Assembly (NCBI GenBank): GCA_037445115.1
Contig: JBBILC010000001.1
Location: forward strand, 1-64,000
DNA: 64,000 bases
Source: Trichothermofontia sp037445115
Lineage (GTDB): Bacteria > Cyanobacteriota > Cyanobacteriia > B231
Direction: 5' to 3'
This document shows positions 9,097 to 18,230 of this stretch, one piece after another. The first letter of the stretch is position 1. Each line of letters opens with the position of its first letter. The position numbers were made by a program, and so were the translations under genes. A model generated the notes under the pieces. That model saw only the letters and a program-made list of their open reading frames with translations. It was not told where the DNA came from and did not search any database.

Positions 9097-10140
9097 ATGT
9101 CAACCCAGCCGCCAACTTCCCCAAGTCCCAGCATTTCGATCGTAGTTCCCCTTTATAACGAAGCGCCCAATATTGATTACTTCTTTGCCCGCCTAGAACC
9201 AGTTCTTGCACAGATTGCTTGGCCCTACGAAATCATCTGCATTAATGATGGCAGTCGCGATCAGACATTGGCGGAATTATTAAAACACCACGATCGTAAT
9301 CCCGCAATTAAAGTCATTAACCTATCGCGTAATTTTGGCAAAGAAGTTGCCCTCACGGCGGGGCTTGACTTTGCCCAGGGGACAGCCGTGATCCCGATTG
9401 ATGCTGATTTGCAAGATCCTCCAGAGCTAATTGAGACGCTGATTGCCAAATGGCAGGAAGGGTACGATGTGGTCTATGCCACCCGCCGCACCCGCCAGGG
9501 CGAAACCTGGTTGAAACGTCTGACGGCCAATCTGTTTTATCGCGTGATGGGCCAGATGTCCCCGATTGCCATTCCACGGGATACGGGGGATTTTCGCCTC
9601 TTGGACCAGCGAGTGGTGGTGGCCCTGACGCAACTGCCTGAACGCACTCGGTTTATGAAGGGACTCTTTGCGTGGGTGGGCTTTCGGCAGACCGCTGTTT
9701 ATTACGATCGCGATCGTCGCTACCAGGGACAAACCAAATGGAGTTATCGGCGGCTTTGGCGTTTTGCCGTGGATGGCATTACCTCCTTCAGTTTGGTTCC
9801 CCTCAAGATCTGGAGCTATATCGGGATAAGTCTATCATTGCTGGCCTTTACCTATGCCTTTTTCCTCATCCTCCGAACCCTGATCTTTGGGGTGGATGTA
9901 CCGGGCTATGCATCCCTAATGGTGGTTTTACTATTCCTAGGAGGAATGCAATTAGTCACCCTGGGCATTATTGGGGAATATTTGGGTCGGGTATATGAAG
10001 AAGTGAAGGGCCGCCCCCTTTATTTAGTGCGCGATACCTATGGTTTTAGCCAGCAGGAGCGAACGGTAACCCCCAGCCGAACCGAGCCACTGAGGGAACC
10101 CGAGTGCGATCACCAAGGCTCACGAGAGCAAGGCTATTAG
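9097..10140 (+). CDS. Family 2 glycosyltransferase, DPM1/GtrB-like, with C-terminal TM helices
   Basis: About 347 residues. Seen: a GT-A fold start (SISIVVPLYNEAPNID), NDGSRDQTL, the DxD motif at Asp102/Asp104 (IPIDADLQDPPELI), a DTGDFRLLDQ acceptor motif, a GQTKWSYRRLWRFAVDG segment, and two C-terminal TM helices at about 235-260 and 268-292. Family knowledge: such enzymes transfer a sugar from an NDP-sugar to polyprenyl phosphate at the cytoplasmic face of the membrane. The donor sugar cannot be read from the sequence. It lies 18 nt after nusB. The last ~25 residues are unconserved-looking and charged. Confidence 0.9.
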   Translation: MSTQPPTSPSPSISIVVPLYNEAPNIDYFFARLEPVLAQIAWPYEIICINDGSRDQTLAELLKHHDRNPAIKVINLSRNFGKEVALTAGLDFAQGTAVIPIDADLQDPPELIETLIAKWQEGYDVVYATRRTRQGETWLKRLTANLFYRVMGQMSPIAIPRDTGDFRLLDQRVVVALTQLPERTRFMKGLFAWVGFRQTAVYYDRDRRYQGQTKWSYRRLWRFAVDGITSFSLVPLKIWSYIGISLSLLAFTYAFFLILRTLIFGVDVPGYASLMVVLLFLGGMQLVTLGIIGEYLGRVYEEVKGRPLYLVRDTYGFSQQERTVTPSRTEPLREPECDHQGSREQGY

Positions 10141-10198
10141 CAACTTGGGCACAGTTGCGAAAATTGGTATTTTTCGAGGTGCCCATAATACAATAAGC
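10141..10198 (-). repeat. Partial copy of the CACCTCGAAAA dispersed element
   Basis: Read on the minus strand, this has GGGCACCTCGAAAAATACC followed by AATTTT, matching the start of the copies at 53193-53304 and 57763-57867. A small hairpin, GCAACT/AGTTGC, follows directly before the glycosyltransferase stop. Only about the first 30 nt align well. Confidence 0.65.
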
Positions 10199-10381
10199 AA
10201 TTGGTCAACTGATCAACTCGTGCTGTCTGGCGAACGGCTGGTCAGCGCTTTTGTGTTTGCCAGATACAAAATTTGCTAGACGCGAAAGTTATAGAGGTTC
10301 TTGCCGAACCGACTCGGCAAACGCTTGACTGCCAGGGAGTCTATGGGTTGATGCAAACGCTCGTTTTCAGGATTTTTGTCT

Positions 10382-12509
10382 ATGACAGCCTCTGCTATTC
10401 GTATTCTAATGTGTCCTCCCGATCACTATGACGTAGATTACGTGATTAATCCTTGGATGGAGGGAAATGTTCATAAGTCTTCGCGGGAGCGGGCCGTTAG
10501 CCAGTGGCAAGGCTTGCACCACATTCTCAAGGAATACGCGATCGTGGATCTGGTCCAACCCCAAAAAGGTTGGCCGGATATGGTGTTTACCGCCAACGCG
10601 GGATTAGTGTTGGGGAATCAGGTGGTCCTCAGTCGCTTTTTCCATAAGGAACGGCAAGGGGAGGAGCCGCATTTTAAGGAATGGTTCGAGGCTCAGGGCT
10701 ACACGGTGCATGAGTTGCCACGGGATCTGCCCTTTGAGGGGGCAGGGGATGCCCTCCTCGATCGCGAGGGTCGCTGGTTATGGGCGGGCTATGGCTTCCG
10801 CTCGGAACTCGACTCCCATTCCTACTTGGCGGAGTGGCTGGATATTGAGGTCCTGTCCCTGCGGTTAATGGACGAGCGCTTCTACCACCTCGATACCTGC
10901 TTCTGCCCCCTCACCGATGGGTACTTGCTCTACTATCCCCCGGCCTTTGATGCCTATTCCAACCATTTNNNNNNNNNNGATCGAACGGCGAGTCCCGGCA
11001 GCGAAGCGCATTGTGGTCAGTGAAGTGGATGCGGACAATTTTGCCTGCAATGCGGTCAATGTCGATCGCACGATCGTCATGAACCGAGCCAGTAATGACC
11101 TGAAGCAACGCCTAGGTTCCCTTGGGTTTACCGTGCTTGAGACACCGCTGACGGAGTTCCTCAAGGCGGGGGGCGCAGCCAAGTGCCTGACCCTCCGGAC
11201 CACGGAACCGCTGCAAGTGGATCTCCATGCCAATGCCCCCGTGGAAAGCCGTGTGATCCAGCTACAGGGCCATCTCCTCGATGCGGGGTTAATTAATCGG
11301 GCACTGGATTTGATTGTGGAGGGTGGCGGTAGCTTCCAGGTGCTGAACTTCAACCTGGGTGAACAGCGGCAAAGTACGTCTTCCGCAGAAATTAAGGTAT
11401 CGGCTCCCTCCCGGTTGGTGATGGAGGAGTTGGTGTCGCAATTGATTAATTTGGGGGCAATGGCCCGTCCCCAAGAGGTCTGCGATGCCCAGTTGGAAAC
11501 GGTCACCCAGACTGGCGTTGCCCCTGACGATTTCTATGTCACGACGATCTATCCCACCGAGGTGCGGGTACATTGCGAGTGGGTGCAGGTACAGAACCAG
11601 CGTATGGATGGCGTGGTAGTCGTGGCCGAGACCTCAGTCGGTCCGATCGCCCACTGTAAGCTGATCCGGGATTTACAGGTCGGCGATCGCGTCGTGGTGG
11701 CCGTCGAGGGAATTCGCACCATCCGCAAGCCAGAGGCCCGCGACCAGCGGAGCAGCCAGGAGTTCACCTTTATGGGATCAGGCGTTTCCAGCGAACGGCG
11801 GGTGGAACTGATTGTCGAACAGATCGCCTGGGATTTGCGCCATATCCGTGACCAGGGCGGCAAGGTGGTCGTCGTGGCCGGTCCCGTGGTGGTCCATACG
11901 GGGGGCAGCGCCCATCTGGCGCGGTTAATCCGAGAGGGCTATGTGCAGGCGTTGCTCGGTGGCAATGCGATCGCGGTGCACGATCTGGAACAGGCGATGA
12001 TGGGTACCTCCTTGGGCGTGGATATGCAGCGGGGGGTCTCCGTGCGCGGCGGTCACCGCCACCACCTGAAGGTAATTAACAAGATCCGGGGCTGCGGCAA
12101 TATCCAGGCGGCAGTCGCACAGGGCGTGGTCACCAGCGGCATTTTCTACGAATGCGTGCAGCGGCAGGTGCCCTTCTCCCTAGCCGGGTCAATCCGGGAT
12201 GATGGTCCGTTGCCCGATACCCACATGAACCTGATCGAGGCTCAACAGGATTACGCCCGTCTCTTGGAAGGGGCCGATATGATCCTGATGCTGTCGTCCA
12301 TGTTGCATTCGATCGGCGTCGGCAATATGACCCCATCGGGCGTCAAGATGGTCTGCGTCGATATCAATCCGGCGGTGGTGACTAAGCTGAGCGATCGGGG
12401 GTCGCTGGAGTCGGTCGGTGTGGTGACGGATGTGGGCTTGTTCCTGAGTCTGCTGACGCGCCAGTTAGAAAAACTGACCAGCCGCTACGATCTGGCAGCG
12501 GTGAATTAG
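10382..12509 (+). CDS. argZ: Bifunctional arginine dihydrolase / ornithine cyclodeaminase (ArgZ/AgrE)
   Basis: Interrupted by ten N at 10969-10978; removing them joins SNH-L-IERRV in frame and gives 705 residues, the length I recall for the Synechocystis homolog. Start ATG at 10382 after CAGGA. Seen: an N-terminal guanidine-modifying domain (NPWMEGN, TANAGLVLGN, GAGDALLDREG, FYHLDTCFCPL with His169, FLKAGGAAKCLTL with Cys265 in N-free numbering), then a C-terminal TIGR00300-type/ornithine cyclodeaminase half with dinucleotide-binding features (GPVVVHTGGSAHLARLI). Known role: arginine is hydrolysed to ornithine and ammonia, and in Nostoc AgrE the ornithine goes on to proline, so it mobilises nitrogen from cyanophycin. 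Monocistronic; a nitrogen-control box was not recognised. Confidence 0.93.
10969..10978. other. Assembly gap (10 N) inside argZ/agrE
   Basis: Ten N. If they are deleted, CAT-TT joins G-ATC-GAA as His-Leu-Ile-Glu with the frame intact, so probably no base is missing. Confidence 0.95.
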
Positions 12510-12588
12510 GCAGCGTTCTGAGTTGGATGTGGGCGACAGCCAAGGTGGCGACTGAAGTCGTCACTACGGCCCCCACTCCGACCCTATC

Positions 12589-13422
12589 CTAGTGGTCGGG
12601 CAGGTTGTCGGGATCAAGGCCGAGCGATCGCAGATACTGCACGAGCTGTTCTGCGCGTTGCCGTTCGGCTTCTGCCCGTTGATCTGCCTGTTCTGCGCGT
12701 TGCCGTTCGGCTTCTGCCCGTTGCCGTTCTGTTTCCGCCCGTTGCCGTTCGGCCTCCAGTGCTTGTTGTTGCTGCCGCAGTTGGACACGCACATCATCGG
12801 GGGTGGGATAGGCATGCCCCTGGGCGTCATACCACACCAAGATTTCCTGCTCGATGCCACCCAACCGTTGGCGACAAAAGCCCAACCCTAACCCAATATC
12901 AGCAAACCAATAGGGACGATCGGCCTGCGCGGTACTGAACGCAAGCTGATACTCTCCCTCCACTAACTGGTACACCTCAAACGGTTGATGCTGGTCGCGT
13001 CGCCAGAATTCCGGGTTGTAGATCACGTAGTAGAAAACCCCTAGCTTGCGGTAAATCTCCTGCTTCGAGCCATATTCGCCGCCCGGCTTGTGGGAGACCA
13101 TCTCCAAGACCAGGATCGGCACCACCCAGTTTTCTTCCCAGGTGGCATAACTGCGCCGCGATCGTCCACCCTTGCGCCGCTCAACACCCACACTCAAAAA
13201 CGCATCCGGCACCACAGGAATTCGGGGATCTTCGCCCGTCGTGTGGTACACCGCCATATCGACCCCAAAATACCAATCCATCCGATCGGCCCACAGGCTG
13301 GCCAACATGAACAACAACAGGTTAGGCAGGGAATTTTGATCTTCGTTGTCCACAGGCGTATCGTCGGAGCAGGGTAACACTTCCGTTGAGGGCAGGCCAG
13401 AGAGAAGTTCGGGAGCAAGCAT
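12589..13422 (-). CDS. Uma2 family (DUF820) putative endonuclease with coiled-coil tail
   Basis: About 277 residues. Seen: the PD-(D/E)XK signature of Uma2 proteins, with VVPDAFLSVG (Asp) and ILVLEMVSHKP (Glu-x-x-x-x-Lys context), followed by KLGVFYYVIYNP and a YWFADIGLGLGFCRQ segment. The last ~70 residues are a near-perfect heptad array (AERQRAE repeated) forming a coiled coil, encoded by 21-nt DNA repeats at about 12640-12770. Uma2 genes are strongly expanded in cyanobacteria, their nuclease activity is inferred from fold, and their cellular role is unknown. It is convergent with argZ/agrE. Confidence 0.9.
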   Translation of the reverse strand: MLAPELLSGLPSTEVLPCSDDTPVDNEDQNSLPNLLLFMLASLWADRMDWYFGVDMAVYHTTGEDPRIPVVPDAFLSVGVERRKGGRSRRSYATWEENWVVPILVLEMVSHKPGGEYGSKQEIYRKLGVFYYVIYNPEFWRRDQHQPFEVYQLVEGEYQLAFSTAQADRPYWFADIGLGLGFCRQRLGGIEQEILVWYDAQGHAYPTPDDVRVQLRQQQQALEAERQRAETERQRAEAERQRAEQADQRAEAERQRAEQLVQYLRSLGLDPDNLPDH

Positions 13423-13563
13423 AGCTGCGGTCTCCTGGGGTGCTAGCTAGTACTTTGTCAGCCGTAAATTGCAGGGTTGCTGATCGTCCAAGACCCTTCG
13501 ACAAGCGCAGGGTGACCGGGGGGGCCGCTTGGACTGAGCCGGTCAAGAGCACTCATTTTAAGC

Positions 13564-13591
13564 TTGACACTACACTAGTCTTTATTATAAA
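13564..13591 (+). promoter_or_regulatory. Candidate sigma-70 promoter for the methyltransferase
   Basis: TTGACA at 13564-13569 and TATAAA at 13586-13591 are separated by 16 nt. It lies about 130 nt before the annotated ATG and 85 nt before an ATG with a strong ribosome binding site at 13676. Sequence match only; the transcription start is not known. Confidence 0.55.
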
Positions 13592-13722
13592 AGGCTCGCC
13601 AGGAGCCACACGCAGCCCGTGAGGTCAGCAACGATACCGCCACAAAAAGTAAAGATTTATTACACTGGAGGGGTCATGGTAACAGATAAACTGTTGCCCG
13701 ATCGGCTTTTGCGGAAACCCTT

Positions 13723-14667
13723 ATGCCCCGTCAAGACACGATTTTTGAACGCTTCCTGGCCCCGTTTTTTCGGACCTTTCTGATTGATGAACCCGCTCTG
13801 CGCCGATTAAAAGCCGAAATTGATTGGCCGCAGGAAACCCAACGGTTTGAGCGATTCTCCTGCGAAGACACCGCGCGAACGGATCTCACCTATCCCGACT
13901 ATTACCGCACGGCCCCCTTTCATGGCATCGAAGGCGGTTACCTGACTGCTGACGCTGCCGTTACCTATGACCCGATCACCCAGCACGTCCTACCCCCAGG
14001 GGAAGCGATCGTTCGTCAAGCCTTAGTAGACGCCATTCGCGTGAAATCCCCACAACGGATTTTAGACGTGGGCTGTGGTACTGGGTCCATGACCCTACTG
14101 CTTAAACAAGCCTTTCCCACTGCCGACGTGATTGGGCTGGATCTCTCGCCCTACATGCTCGTGATGGCCGATCGCAAAGCGAAACAAGCCAAACGAAACA
14201 TTACCTGGCTCCATGCCGACGCCGCCCACACAGGGCTGGAGGCCGCAAGCTTTGATCTGGTGACCGCTGCCCTCCTGTTTCACGAAACTCCCCCAGCCAT
14301 CACCCAGACCATCCTGCGCGAAGGGTATCGGCTGCTGAAAACGGGAGGTGAATTTCTGGTCTTGGATGGGAACCAGCAAACCCTGCGGTTTACCCCTTGG
14401 CTCATGGATATTTTTGAGGAGCCGTATATCAAGGACTACGCCGACAGCAGCTTAGATGCCGACATGGGGCGGGTCGGCTTTGGGGCCGTGCAAACGACCC
14501 CCTTCTGGTGGATGCATCAGGTGACGCGGGGCGTGAAACCGATCGCCGATTCCTCCCCGGAAGCTGCCCAACCAGAGTATGCCAACGATGCTTCTGCGGA
14601 GACGCGGCGCGATCGTAAGCTAGAGGTAGAGCAAGGGATGGGAGATTGGGTACCCGTACCGAGTTAA
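13723..14667 (+). CDS. Class I SAM-dependent methyltransferase
   Basis: About 314 residues. Seen: an N-terminal region of about 105 residues typical of a cyanobacterial family (TIFERFLAPFFR, DYYRTAPFHGIEGGYLT, YDPITQHVLPPGE), then a Rossmann methyltransferase with motif I DVGCGTGSMTLLL (Asp115), the acidic loop VIGLDLSPYML and a TAALLFHETPP post-motif. Substrate unknown; small-molecule or lipid methylation is the usual guess for this fold. The ATG at 13723 lacks a good ribosome binding site, whereas a short overlapping frame at 13676-13783 has GGAGGGG, so translational coupling is possible. A strong hairpin follows at 14683-14720. Confidence 0.88.
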   Translation: MPRQDTIFERFLAPFFRTFLIDEPALRRLKAEIDWPQETQRFERFSCEDTARTDLTYPDYYRTAPFHGIEGGYLTADAAVTYDPITQHVLPPGEAIVRQALVDAIRVKSPQRILDVGCGTGSMTLLLKQAFPTADVIGLDLSPYMLVMADRKAKQAKRNITWLHADAAHTGLEAASFDLVTAALLFHETPPAITQTILREGYRLLKTGGEFLVLDGNQQTLRFTPWLMDIFEEPYIKDYADSSLDADMGRVGFGAVQTTPFWWMHQVTRGVKPIADSSPEAAQPEYANDASAETRRDRKLEVEQGMGDWVPVPS

Positions 14668-14682
14668 GGGAACGCTGACCCA

Positions 14683-14720
14683 GGGGGTAGGACCCGGCTC
14701 AGTGAGCGGCTCCTACCCCC
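14683..14720. terminator. Strong inverted repeat after the methyltransferase gene
   Basis: GGGGGTAGGA at 14683-14692 pairs perfectly with TCCTACCCCC at 14711-14720; the loop holds a second small stem, GCTC/GAGC. No T-tract follows, so it may instead be a dispersed palindrome. The string CCCAGGGGGTAGGA recurs near 58034. Confidence 0.45.
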
Positions 14721-14758
14721 ATTGATCCAGCGGCCCAGATCTAGGGAGGTGTTCGGGC

Positions 14759-15457
14759 ATGGTATTAAAGGCCGTCTTATTTGATTTCAATGGCGTGATC
14801 ATCAATGATGAATCGCTGCATGAACAACTGATTGAACAAATCCTCCTAGAGGAAAACCTGCGGCCCAAACCAGGGGAATTCCGGCAACTGTGCCTGGGGC
14901 GGAGCGATCGTACCTGCCTCCAGGAAATCCTGGCCCAACGCGGGCGAGTCGTGAGCGACGACTATTTGGATAAACTTGTCCAGCGCAAGTCCCAAGCCTA
15001 TCAACAATTAATGGCGGGTTTAGACCGCTTACCCATCTATCCCGGCCTGGATGACCTGATTTTTCGATTGCGATCGGCCCAACTGAAGCTGGCGATCGTC
15101 AGCGGTGCCCTGCGCCAGGAAATTGAATGGGTGCTGCGACAAGCCAACCTCTTGGCCCAGTTCCCGGTGATTGTAGCTGGCGACGATCATCGGGCCAGTA
15201 AACCCGAACCCGACGGCTACCTCCTCGCCGTGACCCGCTTGAATGAATACTATCCAGGACTCAACCTCCGGTCCAATGAATGCTTAGCGATCGAAGACAC
15301 CCCCGCCGGTATTCAGGCGGCGAAACGGGCAGGGATTCCCGTTGTCGGTGTGGCCCATACCTACCCCTTCCACATGTTGCAACGACAGGCCAATTGGACG
15401 ATCGACTACCTCAATGATCTAGAACTAGAGCGGGTCCAGGCAGTTGGGGCTTCGTGA
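14759..15457 (+). CDS. HAD superfamily hydrolase, beta-phosphoglucomutase-like
   Basis: About 232 residues with a cap (C1) insert. Seen: motif I VLFDFNGVIINDE with nucleophile Asp9 but Asn11 where most phosphatases and mutases have the general acid/base Asp; motif II as IVSGALRQEIEWVL; motif III Lys in GDDHRASKPEPDGYL; motif IV ECLAIEDTPAGIQAAKRAG. Family knowledge: the Asp at +2 protonates the leaving group, so an Asn there suggests altered chemistry, though I recall this FDFNGVI form as common in cyanobacteria. Substrate unknown. It stands alone between a hairpin and the rhamnose genes. Confidence 0.85.
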   Translation: MVLKAVLFDFNGVIINDESLHEQLIEQILLEENLRPKPGEFRQLCLGRSDRTCLQEILAQRGRVVSDDYLDKLVQRKSQAYQQLMAGLDRLPIYPGLDDLIFRLRSAQLKLAIVSGALRQEIEWVLRQANLLAQFPVIVAGDDHRASKPEPDGYLLAVTRLNEYYPGLNLRSNECLAIEDTPAGIQAAKRAGIPVVGVAHTYPFHMLQRQANWTIDYLNDLELERVQAVGAS

Positions 15458-15616
15458 GGAGTGAGAAGTGAGGAGTGAATAGCAGGTAGCTGGTAGATTG
15501 GGGCAAACGTAGTACAGAGCCAACGCCCCTACCCGATGCGCCTAACCGTAACCGGGTCAAGCTTGAGTGGGGGAAGAATCCGGTTTAAGATGGGCGGGGT
15601 TGTGTAGAGGTGGGTC

Positions 15617-16162
15617 ATGCAGATCATTGCGACGGCAATTCCAGAGGTTCTGATCATTGAACCAAAGGTTTTTCGCGACGATCGCGGTTTTTTCTACGAA
15701 AGCTTTAACCAGCGTCAGTTTCAGGCTGAAACGGGTCTCAGCGTCGAATTTGTCCAGGATAATCACTCCCACTCGCGCCAATCCGTTCTGCGGGGATTGC
15801 ACTATCAAGTTGGCCAAGCCCAGGGAAAGTTAGTGCGGGTCGTTGTGGGCACTATTTTTGATGTTGCTGTTGATTTACGCCGTCGTTCCCCCACCTTTGG
15901 CCAATGGGTTGGGGTGGAATTAAGTGCCGAAAATAATCGTCAACTGTGGGTCCCCGTTGGGTTTGCCCACGGGTTTGTGGTTCGGTCTCACACCGCCGAT
16001 GTTCTCTACAAAACCACTGACTATTATTCGCAACCCCACGATCGCTGTATTTGCTGGGATGATCCTGACCTTAATATTGACTGGGGCCTAACCATGCCCC
16101 CGATCCTCTCTGCCAAAGATCAACAGGGACAATCCTTTCAGACCGCCGACTTATTTGACTAA
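15617..16162 (+). CDS. rfbC: dTDP-4-dehydrorhamnose 3,5-epimerase
   Basis: About 181 residues, the usual length. Seen: VLIIEPKVFRDDRGFFYESF at the start, the catalytic-His segment SVLRGLHYQVG, GTIFDVAVDLRR, the GFAHGFVV segment and DVLYKTTDYY with the catalytic Tyr region. Reaction: epimerises C3 and C5 of dTDP-4-keto-6-deoxy-glucose, the third step of dTDP-L-rhamnose synthesis. It is followed by rfbD and rfbA on the same strand; the spacer to rfbD contains a CCCACCCAT/CCCACTCA tandem repeat. rfbB is not in the window. Confidence 0.95.
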   Translation: MQIIATAIPEVLIIEPKVFRDDRGFFYESFNQRQFQAETGLSVEFVQDNHSHSRQSVLRGLHYQVGQAQGKLVRVVVGTIFDVAVDLRRRSPTFGQWVGVELSAENNRQLWVPVGFAHGFVVRSHTADVLYKTTDYYSQPHDRCICWDDPDLNIDWGLTMPPILSAKDQQGQSFQTADLFD

Positions 16163-16186
16163 ACCGTTGCACTTACAGGAGTCTCC

Positions 16187-16252
16187 CACCCATCCCACTC
16201 ACCCACCCATCCCACTCACCCACCCCACTCACCCACCCATCACCACTCCACA
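16187..16252. repeat. C-rich tandem repeat between rfbC and rfbD
   Basis: Units of about 18 nt built from CCCACCCATCCCACTCA repeat three to four times in the 100-nt spacer. No stem is possible because one strand is nearly free of G. Confidence 0.8.
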
Positions 16253-16262
16253 TTAATCATTT

Positions 16263-17150
16263 ATGCACGTTTTACTCATCGGGGGAGCCGGACAATTAGG
16301 CGAGGCATTACAAACTGCACTGCAAACAGTCCCTGCCCTAGACCTCACGGTTCTCACCCGGCAGGAGCTAAATCTGACCCAACTGGAGCAGGTGCGATCG
16401 GCGATCGAGCAGGCTAACCCAGACGTGGTGATCAATGCCGCAGCCTATACCGCCGTCGATCGGGCTGAAGCCGAACGGGATTTGGCGATGACCGTCAACG
16501 GCAAAGCACCGGGGGTGATGGCGGCGGCGGCCCTGGATTGTGATGCCCGTTTCATCCATATTTCCACCGACTACGTGTTTGCGGGGGACAAGGGATCGCC
16601 CTACCTGGAAACCGATCCCACCAACCCCCTCAATGCCTATGGCGAGTCCAAGCTGGTGGGGGAGCAGGCGATTCTGGCCACCGATGCCGATGCCGTGATT
16701 GTGCGCACGGCCTGGGTGTATGGGGCGGGGGGCAAGGGTAATTTTGTCAAAACCATGCTGCGCCTGGGGGCTGAACGCGCCGAAGTCCGCGTGGTGGCCG
16801 ATCAAATTGGGACACCCACCTGGACGGGGGATCTAGCCAAGGCGATCGCGGCGATCGCCCACCCAACCGAGGCTCCCCTCCCGGCAGGCATTTACCACTA
16901 CACCAACAGTGGCGTAGCCAGTTGGTATGACTTTGCGATCGCCATTTTTGAAGAAGCCGCTGCCCTGGGCATCCCCCTACGGCTCCAGCGCGTTGTGCCC
17001 ATTACCACCTCCGAATATCCCACGCCAGCCCGTCGTCCCGCCTATTCCGTCCTCGCCTGTGGCAAAATCAATCACTATTTAGGGCAACCGGCCCCCCATT
17101 GGCGGCAAGGATTACGGACAATGTTAGGTGAACTCCAAACGGCAAGGTAA
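16263..17150 (+). CDS. rfbD: dTDP-4-dehydrorhamnose reductase
   Basis: About 295 residues. Seen: an N-terminal GGAGQLGEAL nucleotide-binding loop, VINAAAYTAVDRAE, the STDYVFAG motif, the catalytic YGESK (Tyr-x-x-x-Lys), RTAWVYGAGGKGNFVKTML, and a C-terminal LACGKINHYLG segment. Reaction: NAD(P)H-dependent reduction of dTDP-6-deoxy-L-lyxo-4-hexulose to dTDP-L-rhamnose. It ends 6 nt before rfbA, so the two are almost certainly co-transcribed. The product feeds rhamnose-containing surface polysaccharides. Confidence 0.95.
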   Translation: MHVLLIGGAGQLGEALQTALQTVPALDLTVLTRQELNLTQLEQVRSAIEQANPDVVINAAAYTAVDRAEAERDLAMTVNGKAPGVMAAAALDCDARFIHISTDYVFAGDKGSPYLETDPTNPLNAYGESKLVGEQAILATDADAVIVRTAWVYGAGGKGNFVKTMLRLGAERAEVRVVADQIGTPTWTGDLAKAIAAIAHPTEAPLPAGIYHYTNSGVASWYDFAIAIFEEAAALGIPLRLQRVVPITTSEYPTPARRPAYSVLACGKINHYLGQPAPHWRQGLRTMLGELQTAR

Positions 17151-17156
17151 TCCGCG

Positions 17157-18230
17157 ATGCGAGCATTGATCCTATCGGGGGGGAAGGGCACCCGACTGCG
17201 ACCCCTCACCCACACCGGGGCGAAACAGCTAGTCCCGGTCGCGAATAAACCGATCCTCTGGTATGGCATTGAACGGATTGTGGCGGCTGGGGTCACCGAG
17301 ATTGGCATTATCATCAGCCCGGAAACCGGGGAAGAGGTGCGCAGTAAAACCGGAAATGGCGATCGCTTTGGGGCCAAGATTACCTACATTTTGCAGGAAC
17401 ACCCGTTGGGGCTGGCCCATGCGGTCAAAATCGCCCAACCCTTTCTGGGGGATAACCCCTTCGTCATGTACCTGGGGGATAACCTGATTGAGAATCAGTT
17501 GCAATCATTTTTGACAACCTTCCGATCTGAAAACCTGGATGCGTTGATTTTGCTGCGTCCCGTCCCCAATCCAACCGCCTTTGGGGTAGCCAAACTGGAT
17601 GAGCAGGGGCGGGTCCTGGAATTGGTGGAAAAACCCAAACATCCCCCCTCAAATTTAGCCCTAGTGGGGATTTATTTATTTACACCGATGATTCATACGG
17701 CGATCGCCCAAATTCAACCCTCAGCGCGGGGGGAGTTGGAAATTACCGATGCCATTCAACAGTTAATTCGGTTGGGGCATCCCGTCAAAGCCTGTCAGTT
17801 GGAAGGGTGGTGGTTGGATACGGGGAAAAAAGATGATCTCCTCGAAGCCAATCGTTTGATTCTCGACAGTGATTTAACGACGGATATCAAAGGCGAAATT
17901 GACGCCCAAAGCCAGGTAATTGGTCGCGTGCAAATTGGGGCCGGTTCTAAACTGGTGAACTGCACAGTACGCGGTCCGGTGAAAATTGGCGAAAATTGCC
18001 ATTTAGAAAACTGCTTTATTGGTCCCTATAGCAGCATTGCCGATGGGGTAACCCTTCAGGAGGTGGATCTAGAACATAGCGTGATCCTGGATAAGGCGAG
18101 TATTTCGGGTATCCATCAACGCTTAGTCGATAGTGTCATTGGTCAACGGGCACGCCTGACGGAAGCGCCCCGCCGTCCCAAGGCATTGCGGTTTTTGATT
18201 GGGGATGATTGTCAGATTGAGTTGTCGTAG
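17157..18230 (+). CDS. rfbA: Glucose-1-phosphate thymidylyltransferase, long form
   Basis: About 357 residues, the long RmlA type. Seen: a nucleotidyltransferase start ALILSGGKGTRLRPLT, PVANKPILWYGIE, VMYLGDNLIE, a VEKPKHPPSNLALVGIYLF segment and the WWLDTGKKDDLLEAN motif, then a C-terminal left-handed beta-helix (about 250-340) with IGRVQIGAGSKL, GPVKIGENCHL and FIGPYSSIADG repeats. Reaction: dTTP + glucose-1-phosphate to dTDP-glucose, the first step of dTDP-rhamnose synthesis. Long-form enzymes also act in antibiotic-sugar pathways. Its TAG stop begins a GGAGAGA heptamer array. Confidence 0.93.
   Translation: MRALILSGGKGTRLRPLTHTGAKQLVPVANKPILWYGIERIVAAGVTEIGIIISPETGEEVRSKTGNGDRFGAKITYILQEHPLGLAHAVKIAQPFLGDNPFVMYLGDNLIENQLQSFLTTFRSENLDALILLRPVPNPTAFGVAKLDEQGRVLELVEKPKHPPSNLALVGIYLFTPMIHTAIAQIQPSARGELEITDAIQQLIRLGHPVKACQLEGWWLDTGKKDDLLEANRLILDSDLTTDIKGEIDAQSQVIGRVQIGAGSKLVNCTVRGPVKIGENCHLENCFIGPYSSIADGVTLQEVDLEHSVILDKASISGIHQRLVDSVIGQRARLTEAPRRPKALRFLIGDDCQIELS

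Noticed and set aside
10917..10968. Separate start of a second gene before the argZ gap
   Set aside because: The frame shift is produced only by the ten N; removing them joins both halves.
15454..15480. GTGAGGAGT...GTGAGGAGT resembling the core of the small RNA Yfr1 on the other strand
   Set aside because: The exact ACTCCTCACAC core and a terminator hairpin are missing; it is better explained as a short tandem repeat.
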